From: Lumbricus rubellus
Taxonomy: Eukaryota > Annelida > Clitellata > Crassiclitellata > Lumbricidae
Direction of reading: 5' to 3'
Length of the DNA: 64,000 nt
NCBI GenBank assembly: GCA_945859605.1
Contig: OX243825.1
Span: forward strand, 4,310,291-4,374,290
A program made the translations under genes and the position numbers. Of this stretch, positions 42,958-55,084 are shown in pieces. The notes beneath the pieces are model-generated. The model did not search any database. It saw only the letters and a program-made list of their open reading frames with translations, and was not told the DNA's origin. Each line of letters opens with the position of its first letter. Position 1 is the stretch's first letter.

Positions 42958-43395
42958 TCCATTGGGATGAAACGTCCTGGGATGAAACTAAGGCCGTAGA
43001 CAGGGAGGTGTTTTGGGTGTTTGAACACCCCCCCCCCAAATGGAAAATGCAGAAAAAACACCCCCGAAATTAAAGAATAGATTAAATTTCGATCAGAAAA
43101 ATTAAAGTTGACGACTAAGAAAACGTCATCAGAAAATGTTTTCAGATAAAAATGGAAATTTTTCAGGAAATTCGTCAAAACATCCCCCGAAATAAAATCC
43201 TGGCTACGGCCTTGGATGAAACGTCCTGGGATGAAACGTCCATTGGGATGAAACGTCCGGAGATGAAACGACCTGGGATGAAACGTCCACTGGATGAACC
43301 GTCCACTGGATGAACCGTCCGGGGATGAACCGTCCGGGGATGAAACGTCCACTGGATGAATCGTCCGGGATGAACCGTCCGGGGATGAAACATCC
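42958..43395. repeat. GATGAAACGTCC minisatellite interrupted by a small MITE
   Basis: 12-14 base units GGGATGAAACGTCC and variants (TGGATGAACCGTCC) at 42958-42985 and again at 43213-43395. The 42990-43213 piece has inverted ends TAAGGCCGTAGACAGG and CCTGGCTACGGCCTT, so it is an inserted element within the array. Confidence 0.8.
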
Positions 43396-43661
43396 GGATA
43401 CCAATATTTTGTATTCACCGGTTCATATAATTATATGTAAAGCCTATCAATTAGGCTACTATTTAAACCATCTTACACAGCGTGGTCAAGTTTTCGTTAT
43501 GTTGGCCTCGCTGAACTATTATCGCAAAAGTTCCATTAAAGGAAATAAAACTTAGGTCTTAACACATAGGCAAGGCCTATATCAAACTTTTTTCATTAAG
43601 GGGCTCTTCTGTCTTAACGGTTCGACATTGTGGACTTTGATCAGAGGCTGGTTCGCTACTA

Positions 43662-44641
43662 CACCGTGAGGCATAAAAAACCAAGCCCCCAGAAAAATTG
43701 TTATAATTTTAACAATATTCAAGCAATCTCAATGAAATTCAGGAAATTTATAGCTAAGTAGCAGACAATGTAAACAGATTTTCAGTTTGGGTTCAAACTG
43801 TCCGCCTTTAGCTTCTACGCATGCGCGAAGTCGCTTGCGCCAAACACGGACCGCCGAGTCAATAATTCGCGGATCAAGATCGTTCCGAGCTTGCATTAAT
43901 CGCTTACGAAGATCTTCAACATCACGGACCTTTGTTTTGTACACCATTTCCTGCATGCATCCCCATACTTTTTAATCGACGGGATTTATGGGCCATAGCG
44001 AAGGAATTATGAAGTCAAGAGTTTCATTCGCCAGAAGTGTAGCCGTTTCTCGAGCTCTGTGCGCTACAGTAGGCCTACCATCTGGCTTGAAAATGTAAAA
44101 TTCAGAGCTCTCAAATTTCAAGTAGAAGGCCGTTCGTGAGTAAAGCATCTCTGTAGTATTGGCCGTTGATTTTTGCCCCCGGTTTAACAAAGTGAATTGA
44201 CGTGCGCCCCAGAGAAGAAACACCGGGATTTCCTAAACGTCGGACGTGTGCGTAAAAGACCGTCGGCTGCAATATCTCTTTTTCCAGCATCATGGCCCCT
44301 AACAGCCTAGATCTGAATCCCGTTGATTATAAAAATATGGGTATGCATGCAGGAAATGTTGTACAAAACAAAGGCCCGTGATGTTGAAGATCTTCGTAAG
44401 CGAATCGTGCAAGCTTGGAACGATCTTGATCCGCGAATTATTGACTCGGTGGCACGTGTTTGGCGCAAGCGACTTCGCGCATGCGTAGAAGCTAAAGGCG
44501 GACAGTTTGAACCCAAACTGAAAATCTGTTTACATTGTCTGCTACTTAGCTATAAATTTCCTGAATTTCATTGAGATTGCTTGAATATTGTTAAAATTAT
44601 AACAATTTTTCTAGGGGCTTGGTTTTTTATGCCTCACGGTG
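43662..44641 (-). mobile_element. Mariner-like element with inverted duplication of the transposase 3' end
   Basis: 980 bases. The termini CACCGTGAGGCATAAAAAAC are inverted and flanked by TA (43660-43661, 44642-44643). The minus strand from 44293 to 43729 encodes degenerate transposase pieces: SSLGRTSIHFVKPGAKINGQ, HRARETATLLANE, then WRKRLRACVEAKGGQFE. The same C-terminal part is repeated on the plus strand at 44323-44574. The catalytic core is incomplete, so it cannot move on its own. Confidence 0.85.
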
Positions 44642-45029
44642 TAGAAAGACGACCGATGAAGAAAAGACAAATACAGATAATAGTATATAATAGGCCTACT
44701 GTAACACTGCTATTTTTATAGGAACATCCGTCGGATGCTCTCAGTTGTTACCGATTTTAAAAAATAAATATACTAAACAATTTGTATTATGGGAGTTTGT
44801 CATCGAATATAAACTAGTTCGTTCTCATAAACACGCTATCGGATAAATTTTGGGCATTTACACCTACTTGGATGCAACATAACGCAGTAATACCAATCAG
44901 TTCTTAACAGAAAGTTACAGACGGAAATTGGGGTAGAAATATCCAAGGATTATCATACCACTGGTGTCAAGCGATTTATATTACATTGATGACTTTCATG
45001 TCAAAGTATTGCATATATCATAACATTGA

Positions 45030-45143
45030 CTAAGGCATTGACTTCTTCTTTGGCCCGTCTTTCTGGCTTTCTTCGAGCGACGCGTATTCGTTGGCGTCTC
45101 TGTCTTCTCCTAAACTTGCGTAGGCTGACTCTAGTTCTCCAAC
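45030..45143 (-). CDS. Gene C last exon: ITAM and C-terminus
   Basis: 38 codons with TAG at 45030-45032 and acceptor AG at 45144-45145. E at -3, YASL, 8 residues, YASL. The C-terminus KKKSMP is the same as in gene A. Confidence 0.87.
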   Translation of the reverse strand, partial: VGELESAYASLGEDRDANEYASLEESQKDGPKKKSMP

Positions 45144-48100
45144 CTATAACAAAAGGAAGCCTAGTTTTAGATCTGCGTTGATTTGTGCAAATTAGTAGAA
45201 ACGAAAATCTATTTGACTTGCATTTTTGTTCAGACGTACGGGTAAGACAGAGACAGATGTAGAATTGGTGAACTAGCCTATATAAGTCTACTCCTGAAAA
45301 TGATTTAATTATTAGCATATTGCTGTGTTTGATTCCTATGCGTCTTGGCTAGGTTACAAAAATCTGCAAATCCTAAAATCAACCAAAATTATAGAGTTTC
45401 AAAAAGCGTATTCGTCTGCTGAACGGTTAAATATAGCTCTTTAGCCAAGAGTTTTATCACGAGGGCTGCTGCAAGAAAGTTTGATTATACAAGAAACAGG
45501 ATATTGAGATCGGCTATTCAAACCGCTAGAGATCAAACAGAGAGAAGTATCCAAATCGTAAAATGCATCCGATGAACGCAATTTCTAACAATGCACTACC
45601 TCGCTAGCTCTCTGAGTTTTGTCAATGGACTCCGAAGTAATAAGTTCCTGTCGTCTATTATCAGCCTCGGAGTAGGTACCTTGAAGGGGCGCATATTATT
45701 AATTCTGATTGACTGGTTGTTACGCTAGACAAAGTTTGACTTGGTCAATGCAATGCTTGATTCTATTCAGGAATAAATAAAAGAATGGCTTACTAATGGA
45801 GCTTCTGTCTTCGGTGATCGCTGACGAGACGATTCAGACGAAGGACTCATCTCCTGATCCATATGCTGCGCATCTGTGAAACAGGAAACTGTAATGGCTG
45901 CAATGTCTGCAATAGCATTTCTATTACTCCGTGATTCGAGGCTCTTCTGATAATTATTTGCTGCTGAACAAATTGTATTATAATTATGGAATACTGTTTT
46001 ACTACTAGGCCGTGTGAAGATATGACGTACCAAGTTAAAGACATAATAATATTATGATAGTAATAGAGGCAGTCTTCTTCTTTCTGTTCTCTGCCCTTAG
46101 GCAGGTTCGAATGTTTGACGTCTCCATTCTTCCCTGTTCTGTGCATTCTTTTTCAGCTTCTGATAACCGTCTTTCATCATCCAGTCCAACAGTCTTTGTC
46201 TTGGTCTTCCTCTCGTTCTTTTCCCCTCCAGTTTCCCCTCTATGATTGTTCTTAGCATCGAGTCTCCTCTGAGTGTGTGCCCTATCCATCTTCTTTGTCT
46301 TTCTCTAATTGTGTGTATCATCGCTCTCTTTTAGAGGCAGTACATGTATGTAATACATCATCATTGGCCATTAAAACTTGAAATGAACTGGTGATTGGTG
46401 ACTAAGTAACTTGTGTTATTATGAACGTGTTTGATAACATGACTTGTAGACCTCTTACCGTGAGACCTTTTAGCTGGCATTGGATGGACCTCTAGGCATC
46501 TGACTTTGACCAAGATGACAATGACGACCGTTGCTAATAGGATGGCGACGAGAAGACCGACTCCAAAGCCGATTCCAAAGCGATCTATAGTCAATATTCT
46601 ATCGAACCATTAGTAAACATAATCTATGCAAACATTAAAGTGTGAAGGCAGAAAAATCATTGGCTGCAGGGAAAGGAATAACTGATGGAACGTAGTTCCA
46701 TCTTGACGAGGTTACCCATTGTTCAATTCCATAGTCTTGAAAAATTGATCGATATATAGGCCTATAATTATACCTAAAACCTTAGCAGCATTTACGTGGC
46801 ATGTCTGCATATTGTTTACAGTACACAATTAACAAACAGAACGTTTACGATTCCGAGCCTAATGGAGTATACCTGTAGTTATTTCGGGGATATTGATAGC
46901 TTATTCAGTGTAGACCATTGTTTACATTCAGAAGTTCTGAGTTGGACCAATTGACGCAAAAAGACTATGCTCTGAGTTTTCAATTTGCAATAAGTACCTT
47001 TCTGAATGGTAAATTTAAGTGAAGAGTAGGCTGGTGCACAACAGTTACTGTAGCCTACCTGTGTTGTTAACCAGGATCTCATGCGATGTCGCATTGGAAC
47101 TCTTGCCTCTGGCGACATTCATTGCAACGCATCTGTACCGCTTGGAAGGAACATCCGTCATAGTAAATCTAGAACCATGTTGATTTTGAATGTCCATCCA
47201 AGTGTTATCATTTTTCATTTCCTGCCATTTAAAAGTGGGTGATGGATGTCCATTTGCCGCGCAGGTAATGGTGGTTCCAGGGGGATATTTAGAAAGTGAT
47301 GGCGACAAAGTAACATCCCTGACTGGATCTGAAAAAGATCCCCAAGGCGTATATAGCCTATATATTATATATATATTATATATTATATTATATATATATT
47401 ATACCCTGAAATTTGGGCATATGAAGTTTAAATATTCATAATTATATTTGTATCCGTTGATCTTTATCTCATAAAATTTTAAAATCATATTCTTGGTCCA
47501 ATTCTCTAAATATTTGATTTTTTAAGCATGATATGTTATCAGGTATTGGAGATATTTGAAAAACATTTTGCCCTAGTTTTTTTGAACCACGGTGTTTAAG
47601 CTTACAAATGAATGAAGAGTGCTGTAATAATTATACCAAACAAATTTTTGTCGACGCCAACGGCCTCTATTGTCATGAGCCCTCGTCAAATCTGGTTTCA
47701 TCCATCCAATGAATTGTTGTTCGAATTTTCTATTTTCAATATCTATAATTATTTCTATTTGCTGAAGAAGTTAAGAGTAGACAGAGCTATTATAATGGTA
47801 CCTGTGTTATCAAACTGAATCTCATCTGAAGTAGCATCGTAGCTCTTGCCTCTCACGACATTCATTGCAACACATCTGTGCCGCTTGATCGAAACCTCGG
47901 TCATAGTAAATTTAGAGCTGATATGATTCTGAATATCCGTCCAAGTTCTCTCGTTTTCCATTTCCTGCCATTTGAAAGTTGGTGGTGGATTTCCCATTGC
48001 CACGCAGGTTACGATGGTTCCAGGAGGATAAATAGAAAGTGATGGTGACAAAGTAACATTCCTAACTGAATCTGAAACAGAGTTTCAGACAAGGATCGTA

Positions 48101-50814
48101 GATGTGTATATATATCATCAAGAGCCTGCAGATCTAAACACTAGGGGTCAAACTGCTACAGATTGATCTGCACGCGCTTCTGAAAAAAGGCTGAGATTCT
48201 GTTGAGTCTAATGTCGCTAGGTGCTATACATGTAACTTATCCCCGAAAGATGGATGGACAGACCACAGATTGGTGGATACGCCAAGTCACTTTGACCACC
48301 AGATGGGCGAAATCTGTGACTATAGTGACTCAGAAACAGAGCCTCCCTGAGATGTGAAGGTGCGTAATCCACTGAAAAGCTGTACACAAGCATCTAGATC
48401 TCAAATCCGATCTACTCTAGTATAGGTAAGTGTAACGTCAGACTAGGCTATAGTCTCAGTTCCCTGCTGTTTCCTTTTTTGTAAAATGCAAATTGCATAA
48501 TACTATTGCCACGAGCGAAATCTAGGCTGCCTCCTGCATAAACCTTAGTTTTATTCTAGCTTTTTAAAATACAGCGCAAGTGAATGTACTTCACGATCAT
48601 AATCCACTAGAAAGATGATCATCTGCTGACTACTGATTGTTTACCGGACAAAGTTATAGTCGCATTCTTCAACCAAATCTCGCAAACGGTGATGGAAATA
48701 AATTTGCTCGAACATTGTTACTGACCATCTGTTGAAAATAAAGGGAAAGGAATTTTGCTTACGAGATTCTAACATTATGAATAAAAACTTACGGAAAATT
48801 GTGATGACCGGTGTTCCACAAGAGGCTGCGGGGATTCGGTTTGTAGCCAAGCCTTCCAGCGGTCTCCAATCATAATCCGCAGTTTCATATGCAAACGACG
48901 CTTCACAAATGAATGATGGAACCTCAGGTGCAGAAGCCACAACAGAGTAAGATCGACTGATAGTGTTCCCAATTTTCACAGCAGCAGGAGCATCTGTCAC
49001 TCCCTTCCAGTTCATCGATGCATTATTCGTTCCAATGTATGTCACCTCACATTTTAATTGCACTACATCTCCTTCAACTGCGTCACCCAGCGACACATTT
49101 AACGAACATTTAGGTTGAGTCTCTGCAATCAAAAATTAAATAATTACGCTGGAGGCTGGAGCGCCTCTGAGTAGTTTTTTACTTGAAGGGGCGCTATATA
49201 AATGTCCGAATGAATGAATACATGCATGCACACATCTTTTATGTGCAAACATGTATGCGCCTACATGTATGCGACTACATACGTATTTGCATGCATACAT
49301 CACGCACGCACAGTTATGCACTCATAGTTTGTTTGTTTGTATGTGCACTTGTTATGCACGGTAGCACCCATTCAAGTTCCATACTTAGACGCTCTCCCGA
49401 CTACAGAGCGGACACTGCATCGGAATTTCACGCCGAAGTGCTGAGGAATTGCGAGAGATGGACTTGCCCAAGGTCCTTACGCGGCTGATTGAGGTGGATT
49501 AGAACCTGCAACCCTTCGGCTGCATGGCAACGAACATACCCACTACACCACCGTGAGTTAATACAATACGTACACTATTTACCTGTAAAAACATTCAGAC
49601 AAACGTGAATGCATGGGTATAGCCTAATAGGCTAATAATAATTATGTAGACAGCACGCATGAAAAAACAAGCCGACATTGATGCTTAATCCTATATAATG
49701 CATCAGCTTAGCCTACATCTGAAAGTTAATCACGGCACTAAGGCTCAACAGACAGTAATCTTTACCGTCACTGTCTAAAAAATGAAGAACTATTTCCACA
49801 GACTTTTAAATAACAAATTACTTACCCAGTACAATGAGATGAGCAGTTTTTGTAAATTGACTCGATGACATAATAGCTGAACAAATGAATCGTCCGGCGT
49901 CTGCAAGTTGAACGTTTCTAATAACTAAATCACATCCAGATGAATTGTCGACACTGTATCGAGCTTTATCAGTGACACTGTTGTTCAGCATTGTTCTTGG
50001 TCCTTTGAAAACAGTCACTGGACTTGCACCACGGACATATTTCTGCCAGTCAGTTCCGTTGCAGTTTCTAGATGGAGATGAACATTTCAAGATAACATTT
50101 GAACCAACCACGCTCAATGTGTTCTCAGGTCCTTCCAATTGACTTTCCTGTGCACCTAAAATTAAGCAAAATGTCCAGATAGCCTATTGAGTGGTTGTGA
50201 ATATTATGACAGAGCGTGAAAACATCGAAAGTTTATAATGTATGTGAGCCTATTATCGACAGTATAATTTTTATCGATAAAAAAGAAAATGATCTGCAGA
50301 ATTTCGAGTGGCAGAAATTTACCACAGTGCATTTGCTGACGATATGCAGCATCATTGTCGTAAAACCAAATTTGTAAGGGTCTGCTCTATAGCTAAGAAC
50401 ATAGGCCCTACATGTAAGCTTAATATAGACTATACACGAGTGCTTTACTAATCGCGAGTATGATACTAATCTAATTTACAGTAACTCCCATCGGTAACCG
50501 TGTTTGGCTACACCTGTTACACCTGATTCCTGTTAAACGAATAGGCCTACATAGAATTATATTATTTATATATAAATAGATATATGTAAGGTGTCTTCAC
50601 GGAAGTGCTGTTCATCAACATTAATAAATTATTTGAGCCTGTCACATGTAGGCCTATCCATTAAACAAAATATTGTCACTCTGCATTTTTAAAGACTATC
50701 AAAACTTAAAACAGAATATAAATATAGGCCCCATGAGTAACAAAATGAGCGATTATGGTGTAGGATTTACTTGCCTGTAAGACTAAGGGAGATGACGATA
50801 ACGAGAAGTTCCAT
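45030..50814 (-). CDS. Gene C: Ig-domain transmembrane receptor with four Ig domains and one ITAM
   Basis: Eight exons join in frame to about 519 residues: 50775-50814 (signal peptide [13 protein letters not shown]), 49826-50155 (V-like Ig), 48793-49122 (second Ig-like), 47802-48071 and 47059-47328 (two C2/I-like Ig, 270 bases each), 46459-46584 (transmembrane, [20 protein letters not shown]), 45794-45873 (linker [13 protein letters not shown]), 45030-45143 ([23 protein letters not shown], then KKKSMP and TAG). No internal stop is seen, so this is the best candidate for a functional single-ITAM member. The transmembrane exon is short, with almost no stalk. Intron 1 has a GC donor. Expected role: activating cell-surface receptor signalling through Syk-like kinases (inference). 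Confidence 0.83.
45794..45873 (-). CDS. Gene C linker exon
   Basis: 26 codons plus two bases, phase 1 in and phase 0 out (donor GTAAGC). It shares QEMSPSS with gene A but lacks about five codons. Confidence 0.8.
46068..46330 (-). mobile_element. LINE C-terminal fragment
   Basis: Reads [20 protein letters not shown], then [19 protein letters not shown] and [12 protein letters not shown]. This is the common end of endonuclease-reverse transcriptase LINEs. It sits between the linker and transmembrane exons of gene C. Confidence 0.75.
46459..46584 (-). CDS. Gene C transmembrane exon
   Basis: 42 codons, phase 1 on both sides. [20 protein letters not shown], then [15 protein letters not shown], parallel to gene B. 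Confidence 0.8.
47059..47328 (-). CDS. Gene C second C2/I-like Ig exon
   Basis: 90 codons, phase 1 on both sides. [16 protein letters not shown] and [14 protein letters not shown]. The product of duplication of the neighbouring 47802-48071 exon, or the reverse. Confidence 0.85.
47802..48071 (-). CDS. Gene C first C2/I-like Ig exon
   Basis: 90 codons, phase 1 on both sides. [16 protein letters not shown] and [14 protein letters not shown]. The F-strand position reads H-R-C where others have Y-R-C. Confidence 0.85.
48793..49122 (-). CDS. Gene C second Ig-like exon
   Basis: 110 codons, phase 1 on both sides. [37 protein letters not shown] and [12 protein letters not shown], matching gene B. 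Confidence 0.82.
49335..49557 (-). mobile_element. tRNA-derived SINE copy 5
   Basis: Body with CATCGGAATTTCACGCCGAAG and CTTGCCCAAGGTCCTTACGC; head ends in CACTACACCACCGTGAG. Located in intron 2 of gene C. A second tail fragment lies at 49148-49210. Confidence 0.85.
49826..50155 (-). CDS. Gene C V-like Ig exon
   Basis: 110 codons, phase 1 on both sides. [39 protein letters not shown]. Donor GTAAGTAA. Confidence 0.87.
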
Positions 50815-51540
50815 CCTCAGAGAATTTAATATGACATCTCGCTTCAAGACCGTAGTAGACTTTACGACTAAGTTATGCTGGCCAAAATTTATTAACCCGT
50901 CCTGTAACTTAACTTTTAACTATCGTCAACTCTTTGCTCAAATTGCTTTAGGCTAAGTTTCCTTTGCTCACTCCATAAGCAGGGCTGTTTTTAGGGAATT
51001 TTTAGAACTGCACAACTCCTCATTTCATTTCCCATCATCATTGGTCATTGGTCAATTACATCCAATCGTAGGACAATTACCTTTTTTGCTAGTTTTAACT
51101 GTACAGAAGTGCTTCTACAACTGCACATTTTGTGTACAACTGCACGTTAAAAAAGCCCTGCTACATGTCCGCACATCAAGCTTCCGTTTCAGCGCCATCA
51201 TAATTATTCTTGGTCTACCACGAATTATTATTAGGCCTACGTGTAAGTTTGTTTCAGGGTGTCATTCGCATAGTTTTGTGCAAGCGCACCGAATCCGGCT
51301 TCCAAAATTTCCTAGTTCTGTTTGTGTGTTGGTCGTGTTGTCTATCAGATTGGGAAATGGCCTTCAGGCTATAATAATATTATGAACATAATCACATCTA
51401 TAATTACGCAAATTGACTACGTTATAGGCAGGTCTAAAATATGACTTCTGCTTCCTTGTCTAGGACGAGAATTGTGGCTAAAGTAAATAGCTGATTGGTG
51501 TGACACTGTGACAGCATACATGGATTGACAAATAATATTA
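50640..51540. repeat. Duplicated receptor 5' region (pairs with about 1-860)
   Basis: Very similar to the left edge of the window across intron 1, exon 1 and about 700 bases of upstream flank, with small indels. Weaker matches occur upstream of genes A (11880-12330) and B (24730-25265). It likely holds the promoter of each receptor. A GAGTGAG...GGAAACT block is shared by three copies. Confidence 0.75.
50775..50814 (-). CDS. Gene C exon 1: signal peptide
   Basis: ATG at 50814-50812; [13 protein letters not shown] plus one base, then GCAAGTAAAT (GC donor). Identical to the exon at 125-164. Confidence 0.72.
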
Positions 51541-51596
51541 GGCTTATGGACATGAATATCAGTCGGAAGTCAAACGATAGAGAAGAGGAGAAAGGC

Positions 51597-51599
51597 AGC

Positions 51600-51633
<34 letters not shown>

Positions 51634-51732
51634 CAAGAGAGAGATAGAGAGAGAGAGAGCTAGAAAGAGAGAGAGAGAGCGAGAGAGAGAGAGCGAGAGA
51701 GAGAGAGCGAGAGAGAGAGAGAGGGAGAGAGC

Positions 51733-51768
<36 letters not shown>

Positions 51769-51813
51769 GAGAGAGAGAGAGAGCAAGAGAGAGATAGAGA
51801 GAGAGAGCTAGAA

Positions 51814-51855
<42 letters not shown>
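51597..51855. repeat. GA-rich microsatellite
   Basis: (GA)n with GCGA, GCAA and GATA variants, the counterpart of 1041-1370. Confidence 0.95.
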
Positions 51856-51858
<3 letters not shown>

Positions 51859-53258
51859 CGATCACATACGAGAAATGCTCCTTGTCTATTCAGAATAATT
51901 GTTTCCCGGGATGACTTAGTTGCCTTGTTTTCGTATATACCTCGCCTAGTCGTATTCCCCTCCTTCAATTTCGACTTCTCCTCCTTAAATTTCGAGTTCT
52001 CCACCTTCAATCTCGAATTATCCTCTTAACCTGACCAGAACAATGTCTCTCTTCATTATAATATTATCACGTGACACGAGCAGTGACTCTTCCGCTTTTG
52101 AATAACATTTTCTGTTTTCGATTCGATTCGAATCGATCCGATTCGACGAGTGTACCTTATTAATTACTTTTAATGTTAATTTTGTCATTTTCAGAAGTAT
52201 TGTTTGATAGGCCTTTATATTTAGTGTCATATCAGACATCTGTCTACGATCACCGCATTTTGTAAGTATTATATTAACTTTCGTAAAACTTTCAGTTAGC
52301 TTTGTGGTCTGACTAAGAAACGGAAAGTACTGTTTTAATAGTGTAAATAATAACCCACGTATTGGATTAGGTTCAAAACAGTGCGTACAAATAAAGACTA
52401 TAGGCCTACACGCATTGTTTAAGCGAGGTGAATTATTCGTCATTGCATGGGTTTAGCGTAGATCGAATACAGGGTGCATTGATGAAAAGCTTTCATGCTT
52501 AATAAAAGTCGGTTACGGCCCGAAACCCAAGCGAATTTTGGCCGTATCCCCTAAATCAACATTCACAGAATCTAGTGATTTATAGACCCTATAACTCTCT
52601 TATCAATAAATACTTAATTTCCCCTTTATGCCATGTCTTCAATTTGACTGAATAATTTTCGGGAATTCGGCCGCTTTCTATTATAAAACTGTTTAAGGGG
52701 AATCGGACTTAATGTTCGGTGTTTTTGATTTTCGGGGATTCTGGTTTATGGACTGCCAACCGTCCCGCTTTGGCCGGGACAGTACCGGAATCGGCTCTGT
52801 GCGTCCCGTGTCCCGGATTGATCCCAATTTCCAAATTGTCCTGGAATTTGTGGCAGAGATTAAATGCATTTTTATAGCGCGTCTTCATAAAATGTTGTTA
52901 TTTTGCACATGCACTAAACTTGACAAGTTGTACGAATTTTTTCTTCTGCGCTCAATTAGACCTAACGTTGTTGGTTGAATATTGAATGTTGGACAATGCT
53001 ACACTGAAGTCTTTAGAAATTGATTAAAAAATATGATAGTGCTACTATGGGCAAGTAATTTACAATGCAAAGATACACGTTGACCTGAAGAATAAAAACT
53101 ATTCTAAAACTTAGTGCATATGGATTCAATTCAGAACATGTATCTCGACCATTAATTTAGCACTCACATTCATGGCTGAGAATAATTTTTTTATCGTACC
53201 CGGTTGTTAAATGTACGGTCATTAAAATATGCCGATTTTATAATGTTTTAAATTAGTG
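51856..53258. other. Upstream region of gene C, nothing recognised
   Basis: AT-rich DNA with scattered open frames of up to 141 codons and no family resemblance I can see. A CCGTCCCGCTTTGGCCGGGAC inverted motif near 52759 may be a transposon end. Confidence 0.4.
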
Positions 53259-53572
53259 GGTACTCCCGAAGACTGGCTGCCCGTACTCCAAACAATATGG
53301 CTGCCAACGATTGCAATAAAATAGAGCGCAGCGACCTATGGCGCAGCTACCTAGCGACGACATCTATCGACTGCATTCCAATACAAATCGAATGGCTGCT
53401 TGCCGATAGTAGCATACGCCCGGCGAAACATAATTATAGCTTCCAAAGCGATCAGTTCGTTTACAAAGCGCAGGTTTATTTACTTTCCAACTAGGTCGCT
53501 GCGCTCTATTTTTATTGCCATCGTTGGCAGCCATATTGTTTAGAGTACGGGCAGCCAGTCTTCGGGATTACC
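53259..53572. mobile_element. MITE with long inverted repeats and 8-base TSD
   Basis: 314 bases. The termini GGTACTCCCGAAGACTGGCT and inverse extend about 75 bases. The TSD AATTAGTG is exact at 53251-53258 and 53573-53580. The 8-base TSD fits hAT or Merlin; the GG start leans toward Merlin. No coding capacity. Confidence 0.85.
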
Positions 53573-53691
53573 AATTAGTGTCAACTGATTTAACATGAAA
53601 TTTAACAGGTTTTATGAAAATAACTGTTCTCTGTTAAACTTTGCCTTTATTATTCATTTGGTCTTTGCTGACTTTTAAGTATGTATAGGCA

Positions 53692-53930
53692 ATTGTTATA
53701 GCGCTCCTTCAAGAAACTTCTCAGAGGCGCTCCCAACTACAGCACGGACACTGAATTGGAGTTTCACATCGGGTAGAATGGGAACACCATGCAAAGAATG
53801 GTTGCAGGACATAGAAGAGTGGTGCGAGATGAATATGCAGGAACTGACACACCGAGCACAAGGTAGGGAATAATGGAAGAGAGTAGTCAAATGCGCAGTG
53901 GACAGCCCACAGATCATTAAGAAGAAGAAG
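53692..53930 (+). mobile_element. SINE tail joined to a LINE C-terminal fragment
   Basis: 53692-53769 matches the SINE tail in minus orientation. 53773-53930 on the plus strand contains a LINE-like end with EEWCEMNMQELTHRAQ-type spacing, broken by frame changes. Confidence 0.55.
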
Positions 53931-53934
53931 ATGA

Positions 53935-54946
53935 GCCATTGTTATAGTGCCTCTTCAAGTATCTTTTCAGAGGCACTCCCGACTACAGCACGTACACTGA
54001 ATAGTAGTTTCACACCAAAGCACATTTATGACCAATTGCAAGTTAAAGACTTGCTTAGGGTCCTTATGCGGTGGCTTAAGGCAGTGGTTCTCAACCTTTT
54101 CAGACTCACGGACCCCCTTTTAATTTTGCGTCCCGGTCACGGACCCCCAATAAAATTTGATGCCTTTTGGCGCATTACCGTATCGCGACTGTGCGACTCT
54201 ATTATCCTATATAATAATAGGCCTACATACATGTATGTGTGTTATAATATAGCCCATATAATGGCATATAGGCTTATGCCTCTGCACTCCTTGTAGGCCT
54301 AGTACAAATTTATTTAACTAATAAGATTATATAGAATTTATTTTTAAAAGCTTGTAAATGTAAGCTTTAGGCATGTATAGGCCTATTAGAGCACAGTTTA
54401 TCTTTTTCTCTAAGAAACTCTCTCAAAAGAATCCCGAAATCTATTCTAGAGAGTCTGTTACAAACTTTTCCCCATTGATAGCCAGTGAAATGCGGCTGGC
54501 CTATATGTGCAAAGTGTGCATGATTTCCACATCCGAACCTAATGTAACAAAAAGAGGAGAGTTAAGTGGACGTGCCTTGATGAAAAATTAATTAGCCTTA
54601 CCATTTTTATACCCTGATCGAAAATAGATTTAAGTCTGCACTTTAGCGATTAAAACAAACCGACCCATCTAAAACAGATGAATGTGTCATTGATCAGCGT
54701 GCTATAAGTTTCATATCGCCATTGAAAAGGGGAAAATTGAAAAATTCACAAAATTTATCTGTTTCTATGTTTTTAACTAAGAAATGTATAATTTTCAGGA
54801 CTTGCTCGCGGACCCCCAAACAGATCGCCGCGGACCCCCAGGGGTCCGCGGACCCCCGGTTGAGAACTGCTGGCTTAAGGTGGATTCGAAACATACAGCC
54901 TTCCATCACCAAGACACCGAACATACCCTTCCACCATAGCGCACCA
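53935..54946 (-). mobile_element. tRNA-derived SINE split by a hAT-like element
   Basis: SINE sequence runs 53935-54081, is interrupted by the element at 54082-54872, and resumes at 54873 (GCTTAAGGTGGATTCGAAAC) through to 54946. The interruption lies between the SINE body and its tRNA head. Confidence 0.8.
54082..54872. mobile_element. hAT-like nonautonomous element
   Basis: 791 bases. The ends CAGTGGTTCTCAACCTTTTC and CAGCAGTTCTCAACCGGGGG (inverse) are the classic hAT/Charlie type, with CGGACCCCC subterminal repeats. The TSD GCTTAAGG is at 54074-54081 and 54873-54880. Confidence 0.9.
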
Positions 54947-55084
54947 CAATACATCATGCGATTGCGTATGGATGGATTCCTATGCATGGGTTCTGTTTAG
55001 TTTTTTCCAATGCAACTGCAAATGCATATATCTACATATTGCCCCTATAACAGATTTTTATTACTATTATTATAAGTATTATTA

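Noticed and set aside
50766..50814. A GT donor for receptor exon 1 (GCAA then GT)
   Set aside because: It would give phase 2, which does not join the V exon, and gene B has no GT at that place.
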